Of a stretch of DNA of 38,353 nt, positions 14,653-25,261 are shown one piece after another. Source of the stretch: Oscillospiraceae bacterium (GTDB lineage Bacteria > Bacillota > Clostridia > Oscillospirales > Acutalibacteraceae); NCBI GenBank assembly GCA_015066395.1, contig SVOL01000016.1, positions 1 through 38,353 on the forward strand. Direction: 5' to 3'. Positions within the stretch are counted from its first letter, which is position 1; every line of letters begins with the position of its first letter. The notes under the pieces were generated by a model that worked only from the letters and a program-made list of their open reading frames with translations, had not been told where the DNA came from and made no database searches. A program made the position numbers and the translations under genes.

Positions 14653-16761
14653 ATGTCGAAACTTGTTATTTTGGAGTCTCCTTCAAAAGCAAAAACCGTT
14701 AAAGGCTATCTTGGCGCAGGGTATGAGGTGTTGGCCTCGACCGGTCACGTCCGAGATCTGCCGAAATCCAAAATAGGTATTGATATTGAGAATAATTTTG
14801 AGCCTAAGTATATGAACCTTGCGGCCAAAAAGGATGTTATCAAGAAACTGAAGGACGCCGCCGCAAAGAGTGATTTTGTCTATCTCGCAACCGACCCGGA
14901 CCGCGAGGGTGAGGCTATTGCATGGCATTTGGCTCATATTCTGGAACTTGATACGACTCAGAGCAACCGTGTTGTGTTCAATGAGATAACCAAATCGGGT
15001 GTCAACGTCGGTATGAGCAATCCGAGAAGTGTTGATATGAGCCTTGTTGATGCTCAGCAGGCTCGCCGTGTGCTCGACCGTCTTGTGGGTTACAAACTCA
15101 GTCCGTTTCTTTGGAAGAAGGTCAAACGCGGACTTTCTGCAGGACGTGTTCAGTCGGTGGTTTTAAGACTTATTGTCGACCGCGAAAAGGAGATCAAGTC
15201 CTTTGTTCCCGAGGAGTATTGGACTATTGACGCGACGCTTATTAAGGATCGCAAGAAGTTCACCGTATCGCTTTACGGTACCGCTGACGGTAAGAAGATG
15301 TCGGTGGCTAACGAGACTGAGGCTAATGCGATACTTTCTGCTGTCGAAAACGGTGTTTTCAAGGTCGAAGCCGTTAAGCACGGCACTAAACAAATGCAGC
15401 CTGCTCCGCCTTTCAACACCTCTACAATGCAACAGGAAGCCGCAAGAAAATTGGGCTACGACGGCAAACGCACCATGCGTATCGCTCAGGCACTTTACGA
15501 AGGTGTCGACGTTCCGGGCAAGGGTACTACCGGTCTTATCACCTATATGAGAACCGACTCGTTGCGTATTTCCGAAGAAGCCAGAGCCGCCGCAAATGAG
15601 TTTATCAAATCGCACTACGGCGAAAACTACCTGCCTTCAAAGCCACGTTATTTCAAGGCTAAAAAGGGTGCTCAGGATGCTCACGAGGCTATTAGACCTA
15701 CAAGTATGGATCTTACACCTGAGATGGTGAAGCCTGCCGTGACTTTGGAACAGTATAAGCTCTATAAGCTTGTTTGGGAAAGGTTTATGGCAAGTCTTAT
15801 GGCCGCTCAGGTAAGAGATACTGTCAGTGCCGACATAGTGAACGGTAACTATCTCTTCAAGGCAAGCGGTTATAAGGTCAAATTCGACGGCTATGCCGCT
15901 CTTTATGTTGAGGGAAAGGATATCGACGATGAGAAGAACTGCAATGTTCCGGCACTTACCGTAGGTGAGGAGTTAAAGGTTGATTCGGCTAAGGGTATCA
16001 AGAGCGAACAGCACTTTACCCAGCCGCCGGCACGTTATAACTATGCGACGCTGACAAAGACTTTGGAGGAGAACGGTATCGGACGTCCGTCTACCTATGC
16101 TCCCATTGTTTCCAACGTCGAACAGCGCGAGTATATTACCAAGATCAATAAGGCGTTCGCACCTACTCCGCTGGGTGAGACCGTTACCGAGTTGATGTGC
16201 GATTATTTCAAGAGAATCGTTGACGTGAAATTTACCGCAGGTATGGAAGAAAAGTTGGACCAGATCGCTGAGGGCAACCGCAACTGGACCGATACTATCC
16301 GTGAATTTTACGATGATTTCGATAAGACTCTCAAGTCTGCCGAAAAGGATATGGACGGCAAGCACTTGAAGGTACCCGATGAGGAGACGGAAGAGGTTTG
16401 CGAGCTGTGCGGACGCAAGATGGTCATCAAGTCGGGACGTTTCGGCAAGTTCTTGGCTTGCCCCGGATATCCGCAGTGTAAAAACACAAAACCTATCGTT
16501 CACGACCTGCCGGGTACTTGTCCGCAGTGCGGCAGTAAGTTGGTTCAGCGCAACACTAAAAAGGGCAAGAAGTTCTATGGCTGTGGAGGTTATCCTAACT
16601 GCAAGTTTATGACCTGGGATGAGCCGACTAAAGAACTTTGTCCCGAGTGCGGCAAGACTCTCTTTAAAAACCGCGGCAAAGTAAAATGCTTGGCTGAGGG
16701 TTGCACCTATGAAAAGACCGCAACCCGTAAATCAAAAAAGGAAACCGCAAATGAAGATTAA
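14653..16761 (+). CDS. topA: DNA topoisomerase I (type IA)
   Basis: TopA relaxes negative supercoils by cutting one DNA strand through a tyrosine. The TOPRIM domain begins MSKLVILESPSKAKTV and carries DPDREGEAIAWH from residue 81. The catalytic Tyr is in GLITYMRTDSL (Y298). The C terminus has three Cys4-type zinc modules: CELC…C…C, CPQC…CGGYPNC and CPEC…C…C. Length, 702 residues, is normal. ATG 14653 gives the typical family N terminus; ATG 14638 five codons upstream is possible but would add an atypical extension. It follows dprA by 47 bases and overlaps trmFO. Confidence 0.95.
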   Translation: MSKLVILESPSKAKTVKGYLGAGYEVLASTGHVRDLPKSKIGIDIENNFEPKYMNLAAKKDVIKKLKDAAAKSDFVYLATDPDREGEAIAWHLAHILELDTTQSNRVVFNEITKSGVNVGMSNPRSVDMSLVDAQQARRVLDRLVGYKLSPFLWKKVKRGLSAGRVQSVVLRLIVDREKEIKSFVPEEYWTIDATLIKDRKKFTVSLYGTADGKKMSVANETEANAILSAVENGVFKVEAVKHGTKQMQPAPPFNTSTMQQEAARKLGYDGKRTMRIAQALYEGVDVPGKGTTGLITYMRTDSLRISEEARAAANEFIKSHYGENYLPSKPRYFKAKKGAQDAHEAIRPTSMDLTPEMVKPAVTLEQYKLYKLVWERFMASLMAAQVRDTVSADIVNGNYLFKASGYKVKFDGYAALYVEGKDIDDEKNCNVPALTVGEELKVDSAKGIKSEQHFTQPPARYNYATLTKTLEENGIGRPSTYAPIVSNVEQREYITKINKAFAPTPLGETVTELMCDYFKRIVDVKFTAGMEEKLDQIAEGNRNWTDTIREFYDDFDKTLKSAEKDMDGKHLKVPDEETEEVCELCGRKMVIKSGRFGKFLACPGYPQCKNTKPIVHDLPGTCPQCGSKLVQRNTKKGKKFYGCGGYPNCKFMTWDEPTKELCPECGKTLFKNRGKVKCLAEGCTYEKTATRKSKKETANED

Positions 16762-18052
16762 GGTCATCGGAGCAGGTTTGGCCGGCTGTGAAGCGGCATT
16801 AAAACTCGCGAACCTCGGATTTTCGGTCGAGCTTTATGAAATGAAACCGCAAAGGTTTTCACCTGCTCATAAAAGCCCGTTGTTTGCCGAGCTTGTGTGT
16901 TCAAATTCGCTCAAAGCCGCGAGGTTCAATTCGGCGGCAGGACTGCTTAAATGGGAAATGGAGGTTTTGGGATCTGTTTGCGTTTCGGCGGCCAAAGAAA
17001 CTGCCGTTCCCGCAGGCGGTGCATTGGCTGTTGACCGTGATGAGTTTTCCAAAATAATCACCGAAAAGGTGAAAAACCACCCTTATATAACCGTTTTAAA
17101 TGAAGAAGTGACCGAAATTGATCCCGATACTTATACGATCATCGCTTCGGGACCTTTGACCGAAGGCAAACTTGCCGAGAGTATAAAGTCGCTTTGCGGT
17201 GAAGAGTATCTTAACTTTTTCGATGCCGCGGCACCGATAGTGACGGCTGAGAGTATCGACAAAAACCGTGTTTTTTCGGCCAGCCGTTATGACAAAGGCG
17301 AGGGTGACGACTACCTTAACTGTCCGTTCAATCGGCAGGAGTATGAGGATTTTCACAAAGAGTTGATTGCGGCCGAAAGGGCGAAACTGCACGATGTCGA
17401 CGCTCCTTTAAAGGTGTACGAGGGTTGTATGCCCATAGAGGTTTTGGCATCCCGCGGACTTGATGCCGCAAGGTTTGGACCGATGAAGCCGGTAGGACTT
17501 AAAGACCCTAACACAGGTCACCGACCGTGGGCTGTCGTTCAGCTCAGAAAAGAAAACAAAGAGGGAACACTTTATAACCTTGTCGGTTTTCAGACTAACC
17601 TTAAATTCTCAGAGCAAAAAAGAGTTTTCGGTATGATCCCGGGACTCCTGAATGCTGAATTTATACGTTACGGTGTTATGCACCGCAACTCATTTATAAA
17701 CTCGCCGAAGCTGTTGGATCCCGATTTTTCGATGCGAAAGTATCCAAAAGTATTTTTTGCAGGTCAGATTTCGGGCGTTGAAGGCTATATGGAGTCGGCG
17801 GCTTCGGGATTAGTAGCGGCCATAGGTGTTGCCAACAAAATAAATGGTGAGCCTCGGTGTGAGTTCCCCGAATATACAATGATAGGCGCACTCTGCGGGC
17901 ATATCAGTGCCAGCAGTTCGGCCGATTTTCAGCCGATGGGCGCAAACTTCGGCGTTTTACCCCCGTTAGAGGAGAAAATAAGGGACAAGCAGGAGCGTTA
18001 CGAGGCCTTGGCCAGACGTTCCGCAGATTGGTTTAATTTAAATTTTAAATGA
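16751..18052 (+). CDS. trmFO: Folate-dependent tRNA (m5U54) methyltransferase TrmFO
   Basis: TrmFO methylates U54 in the tRNA T-loop using methylenetetrahydrofolate and FAD. The N terminus MKIKVIGAGLAGCEAALKL is the FAD dinucleotide-binding motif, followed by ELVCSNSLKAARF and GGALAVDRDEFS, which are typical of the family (formerly Gid). Near the C terminus, FFAGQISGVEGYMESAASGL matches the conserved second flavin region. Length (433 aa) is typical. ATG 16751 overlaps the topA stop by 11 bases and has an AAGGA ribosome site within topA. The topA-trmFO order is widely conserved in Firmicutes. Confidence 0.94.
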   Translation: MKIKVIGAGLAGCEAALKLANLGFSVELYEMKPQRFSPAHKSPLFAELVCSNSLKAARFNSAAGLLKWEMEVLGSVCVSAAKETAVPAGGALAVDRDEFSKIITEKVKNHPYITVLNEEVTEIDPDTYTIIASGPLTEGKLAESIKSLCGEEYLNFFDAAAPIVTAESIDKNRVFSASRYDKGEGDDYLNCPFNRQEYEDFHKELIAAERAKLHDVDAPLKVYEGCMPIEVLASRGLDAARFGPMKPVGLKDPNTGHRPWAVVQLRKENKEGTLYNLVGFQTNLKFSEQKRVFGMIPGLLNAEFIRYGVMHRNSFINSPKLLDPDFSMRKYPKVFFAGQISGVEGYMESAASGLVAAIGVANKINGEPRCEFPEYTMIGALCGHISASSSADFQPMGANFGVLPPLEEKIRDKQERYEALARRSADWFNLNFK

Positions 18053-18061
18053 GGTAGAGAT

Positions 18062-19072
18062 ATGAGAATAGCAGTAGATGCATTCGGCGGTGACAATGCA
18101 CCTTTGGCGGTGTTAAAAGGTGCCGAAATGGCCGTTCGTGAATTGGGTGTTTCAATTTTGCTCACAGGTGATGAGCAGAAGATAAAGGAATGCGCTGAAG
18201 AGAATAAAATAAGCCTTGAGGGTATGGAGATACTGCATACAGAGGAAGTCTTTGATATGCACACCGCACCGACCGAGCTTATAAAATCTCAGAAGAACAC
18301 ATCGCTTGCTCTTGCAATGAAGGCTGCTGCCGACGGTGATGCTGATGCAGTCGTTTCGGCAGGAAGCACAGGCGCTATAATCGTAGGCGCTACCTTTATT
18401 ATAAAGCGTATAAAGGGCGTTAAACGTCCGGCGTTGGGTACTGTTGTACCGGGCAAGAACCGCAGATTTATGATCATGGACGTCGGTGCAAATGCCGAGT
18501 GCCGACCCGAAATGCTTCAGCAGTTCGGTATTATGTCATCGGTATATTTAAAGAATGTCGAGGGTGTCGAAAATCCCGAGATCGCTTTGCTTAACATCGG
18601 TACCGAGGATACCAAGGGCGATACTCTAAGACTTGAGGCCTATAAGCTGTTGCAGGAAAGTCCTATCAATTTTGTCGGCAACGTAGAAGCAAGAGACGTG
18701 CCGAAAGGCGTTTGCGACGCCGTTATTACCGACGGCTTTACCGGCAACATTACCCTTAAACTTTACGAGGGTGTTGCAGGCACTCTTATGAAGATGATAA
18801 AAGAGATGTTTATGAGCACTCTTAAAACCAAAATCGCCGCATTGCTCGCCAAGAAAAAGATGTACTCGTTAAAGAGTATGTTTGATTACAGTGCTATCGG
18901 CGGAGCACCTGTTTTGGGTGTTAAAAAGCCGGTCATCAAGGCCCACGGCAGTTCAAATGCCGTAGCTATCAAAAATGCTATCAGACAGGCAGCGATCTGT
19001 GCCGAAACCAAGATATGTGAGACTATGGCAGACGGTATGGCACAAATTCAATCCGCTGACGAAAAAGAATGA
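18062..19072 (+). CDS. plsX: Phosphate acyltransferase PlsX
   Basis: PlsX converts acyl-ACP to acyl-phosphate, the donor for PlsY in the first step of phospholipid synthesis; it is a peripheral membrane enzyme. The protein opens MRIAVDAFGGDNAP, a hallmark, and contains VSAGSTGAIIVGA and LLNIGTEDTKGD, plus ITDGFTGNITLKLYEG. Length 336 is normal. It starts 10 bases after trmFO (GAGG at 18050-18053) and overlaps rnc by 4 bases. In many Firmicutes acpP lies between plsX and rnc; here it is absent. Confidence 0.95.
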   Translation: MRIAVDAFGGDNAPLAVLKGAEMAVRELGVSILLTGDEQKIKECAEENKISLEGMEILHTEEVFDMHTAPTELIKSQKNTSLALAMKAAADGDADAVVSAGSTGAIIVGATFIIKRIKGVKRPALGTVVPGKNRRFMIMDVGANAECRPEMLQQFGIMSSVYLKNVEGVENPEIALLNIGTEDTKGDTLRLEAYKLLQESPINFVGNVEARDVPKGVCDAVITDGFTGNITLKLYEGVAGTLMKMIKEMFMSTLKTKIAALLAKKKMYSLKSMFDYSAIGGAPVLGVKKPVIKAHGSSNAVAIKNAIRQAAICAETKICETMADGMAQIQSADEKE

Positions 19073-19755
19073 TGAAAGAATTAGAGAAAATTATTGATTA
19101 CGAGTTCAAGGATAAGGAACTGCTGAAACGTGCGCTGTCGCATACTTCTTACTGTAACGAGGTAAAGAACGGTGCCCAGTCTAACGAACGCCTTGAATTT
19201 TTGGGTGACTCGGTGTTGTCGGTCATCGTTGCAGAGTATATTTTCGAGCAGTACAAGAATTTGCCCGAAGGGGAACTGACAAAACTTCGCGCTTCGCTTG
19301 TCTGTGAAAAATCACTTTCGGTTTTTGCTAAAAAGTTAGAACTCGGCAGATTTCTGTTGCTGGGCAAGGGTGAAAGTCAAAACGGAGGTGCCGAAAGACC
19401 GTCAATATTGGCTGACGCGTTTGAGGCTCTGCTTGCCGCGATGTATCTCGACGGCGGTATGGAGGTGGCTATTCGTCACGTCCACCGATTCATTATCCCT
19501 GAGATAAAGAATCACACGGTCAAAGAGGCGTTCCATGATTATAAGACCCAGTTGCAGGAGATCATCCAGCGTAACCGAGAGGAAGAACTCGTATATGTTC
19601 TGGTTCACGAAGAGGGACCCGATCACGAAAAGAGTTTTACCGTTGAGGTACGGCTTAACTCCAATGTTATCGGCACGGGTACTGCCAGAAGCAAAAAGCA
19701 GGCTGAGCAGTATGCCGCTAAGCAGGCCTTAGAGTTAATGGGTCTGCCTGTATGA
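19069..19755 (+). CDS. rnc: Ribonuclease III
   Basis: RNase III cuts double-stranded RNA in rRNA and mRNA maturation. The signature NERLEFLGDSVLS holds the first metal-binding acidic cluster, and LADAFEALLAAMYLDGG the second; both keep the required Asp/Glu. A C-terminal dsRNA-binding domain (about 155-226) ends GTGTARSKKQAEQYAAKQAL. Length 228 is typical. The ATG overlaps the plsX stop (ATGA), or the second ATG at 19072 may be used; its stop overlaps the next start (ATGA). Tight coupling suggests one message with smc and ftsY. Confidence 0.94.
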   Translation: MMKELEKIIDYEFKDKELLKRALSHTSYCNEVKNGAQSNERLEFLGDSVLSVIVAEYIFEQYKNLPEGELTKLRASLVCEKSLSVFAKKLELGRFLLLGKGESQNGGAERPSILADAFEALLAAMYLDGGMEVAIRHVHRFIIPEIKNHTVKEAFHDYKTQLQEIIQRNREEELVYVLVHEEGPDHEKSFTVEVRLNSNVIGTGTARSKKQAEQYAAKQALELMGLPV

Positions 19756-20741
19756 GTCACGGTAATATTTCCATTTTTGTGCCGCATTTAGGGTGTCCCA
19801 ACATGTGCAGTTTCTGCGATCAATGCAGTATCACGGGCAGCCGCACCGCACCTACTGCCGACGATGTGAGAGCGACGGTTAAAACCGCTTTGCAGTCGGT
19901 CGGTGCCAACGACACAGAGTTTGAAATCGCTTTTTTCGGCGGCAGCTTCACGGCTATCGACCGTGAGTATATGCTGGAACTGTTACGTGCGGCAAACGAG
20001 TTTGTCGGATCAAAAGGTATTAAGGGTATCCGCATTTCCACAAGACCCGATGCCGTTGATGCAGATGTTTTAAATGTGCTGAAAACTTATGGAGTGACCG
20101 CCATTGAACTCGGCGCGCAAAGTCTTTGCGATGATGTGCTCATTAAAAACAAACGCGGACACTCTTCAAAGCAGGTCGAAACAGCATCACAACTTATTAA
20201 AGATGCAGGGTTTGAGTTAGGACTGCAGATGATGACCGGGCTTTTTGGCAGCAGTAGGGAAAAAGACCGCTACACAGCCGAGCAGATAGTCGCGTTGAAA
20301 CCTCAGACCGTTAGGATCTATCCCACGATAACGCTCGAAAGCACCTTGCTTGCCGAACTGTATAAAAAAGGCGAATACATACCGCCATCACTGGAAGAAA
20401 CGGTCGAGCTGTGTGCCGAATTGAAACAGCTTTTTATCGAAAACGGTATAAAGGTCATTAGATTGGGACTTCACACGGTTGATAATGAAAAAATCGTCGC
20501 CGGTCCGTGGCATCCGTCATTAGGTGAACTGTGCGAGAGTCGTATCATTTTAAATAAGATCACTTCTCGATTAACCGAAAAGGGTAGATATGTGGCACAC
20601 GTCAATCCTAAAAGCGTTTCCAAAACAGTGGGTCAAAAAAGAGTTAATATTGAAACCTTGCTTCGTCAAGGATATATATTGAGGGTCGAGGCTGACGACG
20701 GCGTTGCCGAGGGAGAGCTGAAGATCCGAAAGGATGAATAA
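19752..20741 (+). CDS. Radical SAM protein, Elp3-like core without acetyltransferase domain
   Basis: This 329-residue protein carries the radical SAM cluster motif in HLGCPNMCSFCDQC (C-x3-C-x2-C), FFGGSFTAID, and the Elp3-type sequences RISTRPDAVDADVL and IELGAQSL. Elp3 proteins pair this core with a C-terminal GNAT acetyltransferase domain to modify wobble uridine in tRNA; the GNAT part is missing and the protein ends soon after the barrel. It is consistently found between rnc and smc in many Clostridia, implying a conserved but uncertain role. It overlaps rnc (ATGA) and precedes smc by 2 bases. The reaction is not known from sequence. Confidence 0.85.
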   Translation: MSHGNISIFVPHLGCPNMCSFCDQCSITGSRTAPTADDVRATVKTALQSVGANDTEFEIAFFGGSFTAIDREYMLELLRAANEFVGSKGIKGIRISTRPDAVDADVLNVLKTYGVTAIELGAQSLCDDVLIKNKRGHSSKQVETASQLIKDAGFELGLQMMTGLFGSSREKDRYTAEQIVALKPQTVRIYPTITLESTLLAELYKKGEYIPPSLEETVELCAELKQLFIENGIKVIRLGLHTVDNEKIVAGPWHPSLGELCESRIILNKITSRLTEKGRYVAHVNPKSVSKTVGQKRVNIETLLRQGYILRVEADDGVAEGELKIRKDE

Positions 20742-20743
20742 GT

Positions 20744-23700
20744 TTGTTTTTAAAATCTATCGAAATTCAGGGCTTTAAATCTTTTGCCGACAAAACGGTG
20801 TTACGTTTCGGCAAGGGCGTTACCGCGGTCGTGGGACCGAACGGTAGCGGTAAAAGTAATATTTCGGATGCGGTTCGCTGGGTATTGGGTGAGCAATCAA
20901 CCAAGAACCTGCGCGGACAGTCGATGGAAGACGTTATTTTCAGCGGTACTTCCGACCGACGTCCTCACGGCTTTGCCGAGGTAACTTTGGTTATCGATAA
21001 CTCCGACCGCAGTTTAAATTTCGATAATGATGAAGTCGCCGTTACGAGAAGATACTTCCGTTCGCACGAGAGCGAGTACCTTATAAACAAGGCCGTAGTG
21101 CGTTTGAAGGACGTTCACGAGTTGTTTATGGATACCGGCTTAGGACGTGACGGATACTCGATGATCGGTCAGGGTAAGATCGATAATATCGTAAGCTCCA
21201 AATCAAACGAGCGACGTGATATTTTTGAAGAGGCCAGCGGTATTTCGAGATACCGTTACAGAAAACTCGAGGCTGAACGCAAATTGGCCGCAGCAGATGA
21301 CAATATGCTTCGCTTGAAGGATATTATGGCTGAACTCGAAGGTCGTGTCGGACCTTTGGCTGAGCAGAGCAAAAAGGCCGAGAAATTTATTGAACTTGCC
21401 GCCGTTAAAAAGGAATTGGAGATAGGTCTCTGGCTTCACTCGCTCAATCAGTCGAGCGATGCCTTGAAGGCTCAGGATAATAAGATCACTCTTGCCGCCG
21501 CACAGTATAATGAGGTTGAAAGTGCTTTGCAGGAGTTGGCATTTAATATCGAATCGGGTTCAGAAAAGTATTCTTCGATGACCGTTCGTATTGATGAAAT
21601 GCGTCGTACCGTCAGCGGTTTCGAAGAAGATATCACCCGAATCGAGGGTGATATCAACGTTCATAAGGCCACTATTACTCATAACGAAGAGACCATCGCG
21701 CGTCTGCAGAGCGATATTTCGGAGTTGTCTACCTCTGACGAAAAGGCAAAAGAGGAGATAGAGACTCTTACAAGGTCTATCGAGGAAAAGCGCGCCGAGA
21801 TCGTCGAGTTGGAGTCAAAAACGGCAGAACTTAACGGTGAATTGTCGGGTCTTATCTCCAACAGCGAGGTCATTTCCCGTCAGATCGAGGAACTGACAAA
21901 ACAACTTAATACATATTCGGGACTTATCTCCGACAGCCGTGTCGCGATGGTTACTGCACAGTCATCTTTGGGTGAAATTGAAGCAAGAAACACAGCCATC
22001 GATTCTGCCGTCGCCGAGAGACGGGAAGAGGTTGCAAGACTGGATACTGAGCTTTCGGAACTCAACGAGTTCTTGAAGACTACCGAGGAAACCGTTGCCG
22101 AATGTGAAAACTCTCTAAAGGGTTACGAGATGATATATGATTCCCGTAAGGCTTCTTTGGAGGAGATGAAGCAGAAGATAGATGCGAGCCATCTCGATAT
22201 CGAGGACAAAAAACGCCGGGTTGCCATTTTGGAGGAACTCGAACGAAATATGGAGGGCTTAGGACTGCCTGTAAAATCGGTTATCAAGGAGTCCGAAAAG
22301 GGACTTCTTCGCGGAGTTTTGGGTCCTGTCAGCAAGCTTATCAGCGTTGAAAAAGAGTATGCCACCGCTATTGAAATAGCATTGGGTGCCGCTTTACAGC
22401 ACATTGTTGTTGAGACCGATGCCGATGCCAAGCGTTGCATCGAATTTTTGAAGTCGCAGAACAAGGGTCGAGCAACCTTCCTGCCCGTGGCTACCATTAA
22501 GTCCCGCAGTATTGATGAAAAGGGACTTGATAAATGCTTCGGTTACGTTGGTATCGCATCAGAACTTTTGTCGGCCGACGAAAAGTATAACGGAATCTTA
22601 GGCAATCTTTTGGGCAAGACCGTTGTTGCTGAGGATATTGATTCGGCGGTTACTATCGCTAAAAAGTACGGTTACCGCTTTAAGATCGTTACTCTTGACG
22701 GTCAGGTCGTTAATGCAGGCGGTTCGTTGACCGGTGGTTCGCTGTCGAAAAATATCGGTATCTTGAGCCGTGCAGGCGACATTAAGGAACTCAACGACAA
22801 AATTATTAAGTTGATGGAGAAAACGGTTGTAATGACCGACTCCTACAATGCCGCAAACAAGGATTTTGCCGCTATGGAGGCCGATATGCTCAGTGCAAAA
22901 TCAGCACTCACTACCGCTCAGGAGGACAAGATCCGCGTTCTCGGCGAGGTAAGAAGAGTTACCGATCTTCTCGATAACGCTAAGAAGAACATTGAAAATA
23001 TGGAGGGCGAAAAGTTCCTTCTTAATGTCCGTAAAGGTGAGTTGGAAGCAACCGCCGCAAAGGCTGTTGCCGACATCGCTGAGGTAGAGACTAAAAAGCT
23101 CAAGGCACAGACCGAGATCGATTCTCTCTCCGGCGGCCGCGATTCCGTAACCGACCGCAGAGAGCAGCTGGCTACCGAAATAACCGATCTTAAGATCAAA
23201 ATAATGCAGTCGGGCAAGGATATTGAAAACACCGAAAGTGCCATTTCGATGCTTCAATCAACCATTAGTGCCAGCGGTGACCGCGGTGTAGGTCTTAATG
23301 CCCAGATCGAAGAGATCAAGGGTATGATCGAGACCGAGAATGCCGCAATTGCCGAGCTTGAGACACAGATCGAGGGCAAACGCCGTGATATTGCCGACGG
23401 TAACAAGAAGGTCGACGAGTTGGTGCTCGAGCGTGACAATGCCGACCGTGACGGTCAGGCAATGCGCCAGAAGGAGCGCGATATGACCGCTGAACGAGAA
23501 AAGTTGGGCGGTGAGGTCGCACGTCTTGAGGAACGCCGTGAAAATATGCTCAAAGAATATGACGACATCGTTCGCCGTCTTTTCGACGAGTATGAGTTGA
23601 CAAGGACCGAGGCTGAGCTTATCGCAAAGCCGGTCGAGAATATTTCTGAAGCCAAGCACACTTTGGCGGATGTTAAGTCTAAGATCAGGTCTTTGGGACA

Positions 23701-24322
23701 CGTTAATGTTTCGGCTATTGAGGAATACAAGGAGGTTTTCGAGCGTTATACCTTTATGAAGGAGCAGATGGACGACCTTGAAAAATCCCGTACCGAGCTT
23801 AATAAGTTGATAGATGACCTTACAAAGCAGATGAAGGAGAAGTTTGAGGAAGGCTTTGAGAAGATTGGCAAAAACTTTACTAAAGTGTTTACCGAGCTGT
23901 TTGGCGGCGGTCACGCCGAGCTTGTGCTGTCCGATCCCGATAACATTCTGGAAAGCGGAATTGATATTGTTGCCAAATTGCCCGGTAAGAATGTTCCGAG
24001 TCTTGAAGGTCTTTCGGGCGGTGAAAAAGCGCTTGTGGCTATCTCCATCTACTTTGCTATTATGATGGTAAACGCACCGCCGTTCTGCTTCCTTGATGAG
24101 GTCGATACGGCTTTGGACGATATTAATGTCGAGCGTTTTGCAAACTATATGACTAAATCCAACTTCGGTACACAGTTTATCTGCGTTACTCACCGTCGAG
24201 GCACTATGGATAACGCCGATATGCTTTACGGTGTAACCATGCAGGAGAAGGGTGTTACCAAGCTGTTGCAGTTGGATGTTGACGAATTGATAAGAACTCT
24301 CAATATAACTGAGAACAAGTAA
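20744..24322 (+). CDS. smc: Chromosome segregation protein SMC
   Basis: SMC forms the ring-shaped condensin ATPase (with ScpA and ScpB) that compacts and separates chromosomes. The 1192-residue protein has Walker [10 protein letters not shown] (31-39), the [14 protein letters not shown] region, a first coiled coil (about 170-490), a hinge (about 510-660, around [18 protein letters not shown]), a second coiled coil (to about 1020), the ABC signature LSGGEK (1090-1095) and Walker B FLDEVD (1116-1121). All motifs are intact. It begins with TTG 20744 ([14 protein letters not shown]), supported by AAAGGA at 20729-20734. ftsY follows 15 bases later, the classic Firmicutes order. Confidence 0.97.
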   Translation: MFLKSIEIQGFKSFADKTVLRFGKGVTAVVGPNGSGKSNISDAVRWVLGEQSTKNLRGQSMEDVIFSGTSDRRPHGFAEVTLVIDNSDRSLNFDNDEVAVTRRYFRSHESEYLINKAVVRLKDVHELFMDTGLGRDGYSMIGQGKIDNIVSSKSNERRDIFEEASGISRYRYRKLEAERKLAAADDNMLRLKDIMAELEGRVGPLAEQSKKAEKFIELAAVKKELEIGLWLHSLNQSSDALKAQDNKITLAAAQYNEVESALQELAFNIESGSEKYSSMTVRIDEMRRTVSGFEEDITRIEGDINVHKATITHNEETIARLQSDISELSTSDEKAKEEIETLTRSIEEKRAEIVELESKTAELNGELSGLISNSEVISRQIEELTKQLNTYSGLISDSRVAMVTAQSSLGEIEARNTAIDSAVAERREEVARLDTELSELNEFLKTTEETVAECENSLKGYEMIYDSRKASLEEMKQKIDASHLDIEDKKRRVAILEELERNMEGLGLPVKSVIKESEKGLLRGVLGPVSKLISVEKEYATAIEIALGAALQHIVVETDADAKRCIEFLKSQNKGRATFLPVATIKSRSIDEKGLDKCFGYVGIASELLSADEKYNGILGNLLGKTVVAEDIDSAVTIAKKYGYRFKIVTLDGQVVNAGGSLTGGSLSKNIGILSRAGDIKELNDKIIKLMEKTVVMTDSYNAANKDFAAMEADMLSAKSALTTAQEDKIRVLGEVRRVTDLLDNAKKNIENMEGEKFLLNVRKGELEATAAKAVADIAEVETKKLKAQTEIDSLSGGRDSVTDRREQLATEITDLKIKIMQSGKDIENTESAISMLQSTISASGDRGVGLNAQIEEIKGMIETENAAIAELETQIEGKRRDIADGNKKVDELVLERDNADRDGQAMRQKERDMTAEREKLGGEVARLEERRENMLKEYDDIVRRLFDEYELTRTEAELIAKPVENISEAKHTLADVKSKIRSLGHVNVSAIEEYKEVFERYTFMKEQMDDLEKSRTELNKLIDDLTKQMKEKFEEGFEKIGKNFTKVFTELFGGGHAELVLSDPDNILESGIDIVAKLPGKNVPSLEGLSGGEKALVAISIYFAIMMVNAPPFCFLDEVDTALDDINVERFANYMTKSNFGTQFICVTHRRGTMDNADMLYGVTMQEKGVTKLLQLDVDELIRTLNITENK

Positions 24323-24337
24323 TTAAGGGAGAACACT

Positions 24338-25261
24338 ATGGGCTTTTTCAGTAAAATAAGCGCGGGGTTAAAAAAGACAAGAGATTCTATCTCCAATGCC
24401 GTGAGTTCGGTATTGAGTTCTTTTACAAAGATCGATGAGGAACTTTTTGAGGAGCTTGAAGAGATCCTTGTTATGAGCGACATCGGTATGTCTACCTCTG
24501 AGAAGATCTGCGACATTCTGCGACAGAGGGTCAAGGATGAGGGAGTAAAGGACCCCAATGTTATAAAGTCGATGCTTGGTGAGATCATTGCCGATATGCT
24601 TGACGGGGACACATGCCTTCAGATGACCACCAAGCCGTCTGTGATCTTTGTAATAGGTGTCAACGGTGTTGGTAAGACCACGACCATCGGCAAGATCGCA
24701 TCACAGCTCAAAGCGGACGGGAAAAGGGTTATTTTAGGCGCCGCCGATACATTCCGTGCCGCCGCTATCGAACAGTTAGAGGTTTGGGCCAACAGAGCAG
24801 GAGTCGATATGGTTAAAAGTGCCGAGGGCGCTGATCCTGCATCGGTCGTGTTTGATACAGTCTCAGCTGCAAAGGCCCGAGGCAGTGACGTTATAATCTG
24901 CGATACCGCAGGTCGACTCCACAACAAAAAGAACCTTATGAACGAGCTTGCCAAGATGTATCGCATCTTAAAGCGTGAGTTGCCCGATTCGGATATCGAG
25001 ACACTTTTGGTGCTTGATGCCACAACGGGTCAGAACGCCGTTAATCAGGCAAGGGATTTTAAAGAGGTTGCCGATATTACCGGTATTGTACTGACTAAAC
25101 TTGACGGCACAGCCCGCGGCGGAGTTGTTTTGTCGATTATGGACGGACTTTCTATCCCGGTGAAATTCATCGGTGTAGGCGAGCAGATCGACGATCTCCA
25201 GCCGTTCGACCCTGCCGATTTTGCAAGGGCTTTGTTTGAAAAGAGTGAGAATAATGGATAA
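24338..25261 (+). CDS. ftsY: Signal recognition particle receptor FtsY
   Basis: FtsY is the membrane-associated GTPase that receives SRP-ribosome complexes and passes them to the Sec translocon. The short N terminus begins MGFFSKISAGLKKTRDSI, an amphipathic membrane-binding segment rather than the long acidic A domain of E. coli. The N domain spans about 20-95, and the G domain has GVNGVGKTT from residue 107, DTAGRLHNKK and TKLDGTARGG. Length 307 is typical for Firmicutes. It follows smc and overlaps rdgB by 8 bases. ylxM and ffh, often downstream, are not here. Confidence 0.96.
   Translation: MGFFSKISAGLKKTRDSISNAVSSVLSSFTKIDEELFEELEEILVMSDIGMSTSEKICDILRQRVKDEGVKDPNVIKSMLGEIIADMLDGDTCLQMTTKPSVIFVIGVNGVGKTTTIGKIASQLKADGKRVILGAADTFRAAAIEQLEVWANRAGVDMVKSAEGADPASVVFDTVSAAKARGSDVIICDTAGRLHNKKNLMNELAKMYRILKRELPDSDIETLLVLDATTGQNAVNQARDFKEVADITGIVLTKLDGTARGGVVLSIMDGLSIPVKFIGVGEQIDDLQPFDPADFARALFEKSENNG

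Noticed and set aside
23258-24193. 311-residue minus-strand frame
   Set aside because: Antisense to the intact smc gene; no independent signals.
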